DNA from: Eggerthellaceae bacterium
GTDB lineage: Bacteria; Actinomycetota; Coriobacteriia; Coriobacteriales; Eggerthellaceae
Direction: 5' to 3'
Assembly: GCA_900754955.1 (NCBI GenBank)
Contig: CAAEEV010000086.1
Coordinates: 1-29,586 of the forward strand
Length of the DNA stretch: 29,586 nt
A model generated the notes under the pieces. That model searched no databases and was not told where the DNA came from. It worked only from the letters and a program-made list of their open reading frames with translations. The position numbers and the translations under genes are program-made. Every line of letters begins with the position of its first letter. Positions within the stretch are counted from its first letter, which is position 1. Shown here piece after piece: positions 29,475 to 29,586 of this stretch.

Positions 29475-29586
29475 ATGGCTGAGGAGAAGCTGCCGAACAC
29501 AGAGCATGACGAAACGGCACGTCGCCGTGCGGCTGCGCATCGCCACGCTCCCGTTCCGCGTGCGGCCGATGCGGGCAGGCATGCTG
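29475..29586 (+). CDS. Start of an unidentified gene, cut by the window end
   Basis: From ATG 29475 the frame stays open for 37 codons to the window edge. The visible product begins MAEEKLPNTEHDETARRR and continues Ala/Arg/His-rich. It has no recognisable domain. AAGGAG (29453-29458) is somewhat far from the ATG at 16 bases, so the start is uncertain. A TATACT element upstream supports a gene start here. Confidence 0.5.
   Translation, partial: MAEEKLPNTEHDETARRRAAAHRHAPVPRAADAGRHA

Noticed and set aside
1..29586. tRNA, rRNA, CRISPR arrays, transposases, integrases or prophage genes
   Set aside because: I looked for conserved RNA stems, regularly spaced repeats and the usual protein signatures and saw none. 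A covariance-model search (tRNAscan, Rfam) would be decisive for small RNAs.

Overview
The window is high-GC, densely coded DNA on both strands. It most resembles a gut anaerobe of the Coriobacteriia, probably family Eggerthellaceae (Eggerthella, Gordonibacter or Adlercreutzia-like). This is inferred from base composition, from a soluble molybdopterin enzyme linked to small Fe-S proteins and MFS carriers, and from the mix of Actinomycetota-like and Firmicutes-like families (UvrX/YolD, LRR_5, MoxR/VWA). A perfect 16-bp parS site at 5150-5165 suggests that the window lies in the origin-proximal part of the chromosome.

Left part (1-5678): mostly DNA maintenance. It holds the 3' end of a hypoxanthine-DNA glycosylase, a PIN-toxin/antitoxin pair with a palindromic operator, a divergent MoeA-like molybdenum cofactor protein, endonuclease IV, and a Y-family polymerase with a YolD-like partner. 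LexA-type boxes lie in front of the polymerase and the YolD gene, and the second box overlaps parS.

Centre left (5971-10284, minus strand): a VOC-nitroreductase fusion translationally coupled to an MFS-CBS fusion transporter whose leader carries a strong hairpin. Next come a small unknown protein and a methionine aminopeptidase with a SEC-C zinc motif.

Centre (10559-21376): the most striking region. It encodes sigma-54 (RpoN), then a 600-bp control region with three copies of a 15-bp dyad and a GG-N10-GC (-24/-12) promoter. An operon-like run follows: a 56-aa protein, a cytoplasmic acetylene-hydratase-like molybdopterin oxidoreductase, a short two-cluster ferredoxin-like subunit, two CxxC-rich small proteins (one with eight CxxC pairs) and two paralogous MFS carriers. 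A convergent AcoR/DhaR-type sigma-54 activator closes the block. Sigma factor, promoter, probable enhancer sites, activator, enzyme and transporters thus sit together. I infer a substrate-inducible module for taking up and reductively (or hydrolytically) transforming a small, perhaps aromatic, compound. The substrate cannot be read from sequence.

Right part (21480-29586): an LRR_5 protein, a VWA protein with an HxxxH N-terminal domain and a MoxR-type AAA+ ATPase form a conserved-looking triad. After it come a trigger-factor-like chaperone lacking the ribosome-binding domain, an unusual stack of hairpins that includes a 112-bp nested palindrome, another MFS carrier and the start of a further gene. 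I saw no rRNA, tRNA, CRISPR array or insertion sequence.
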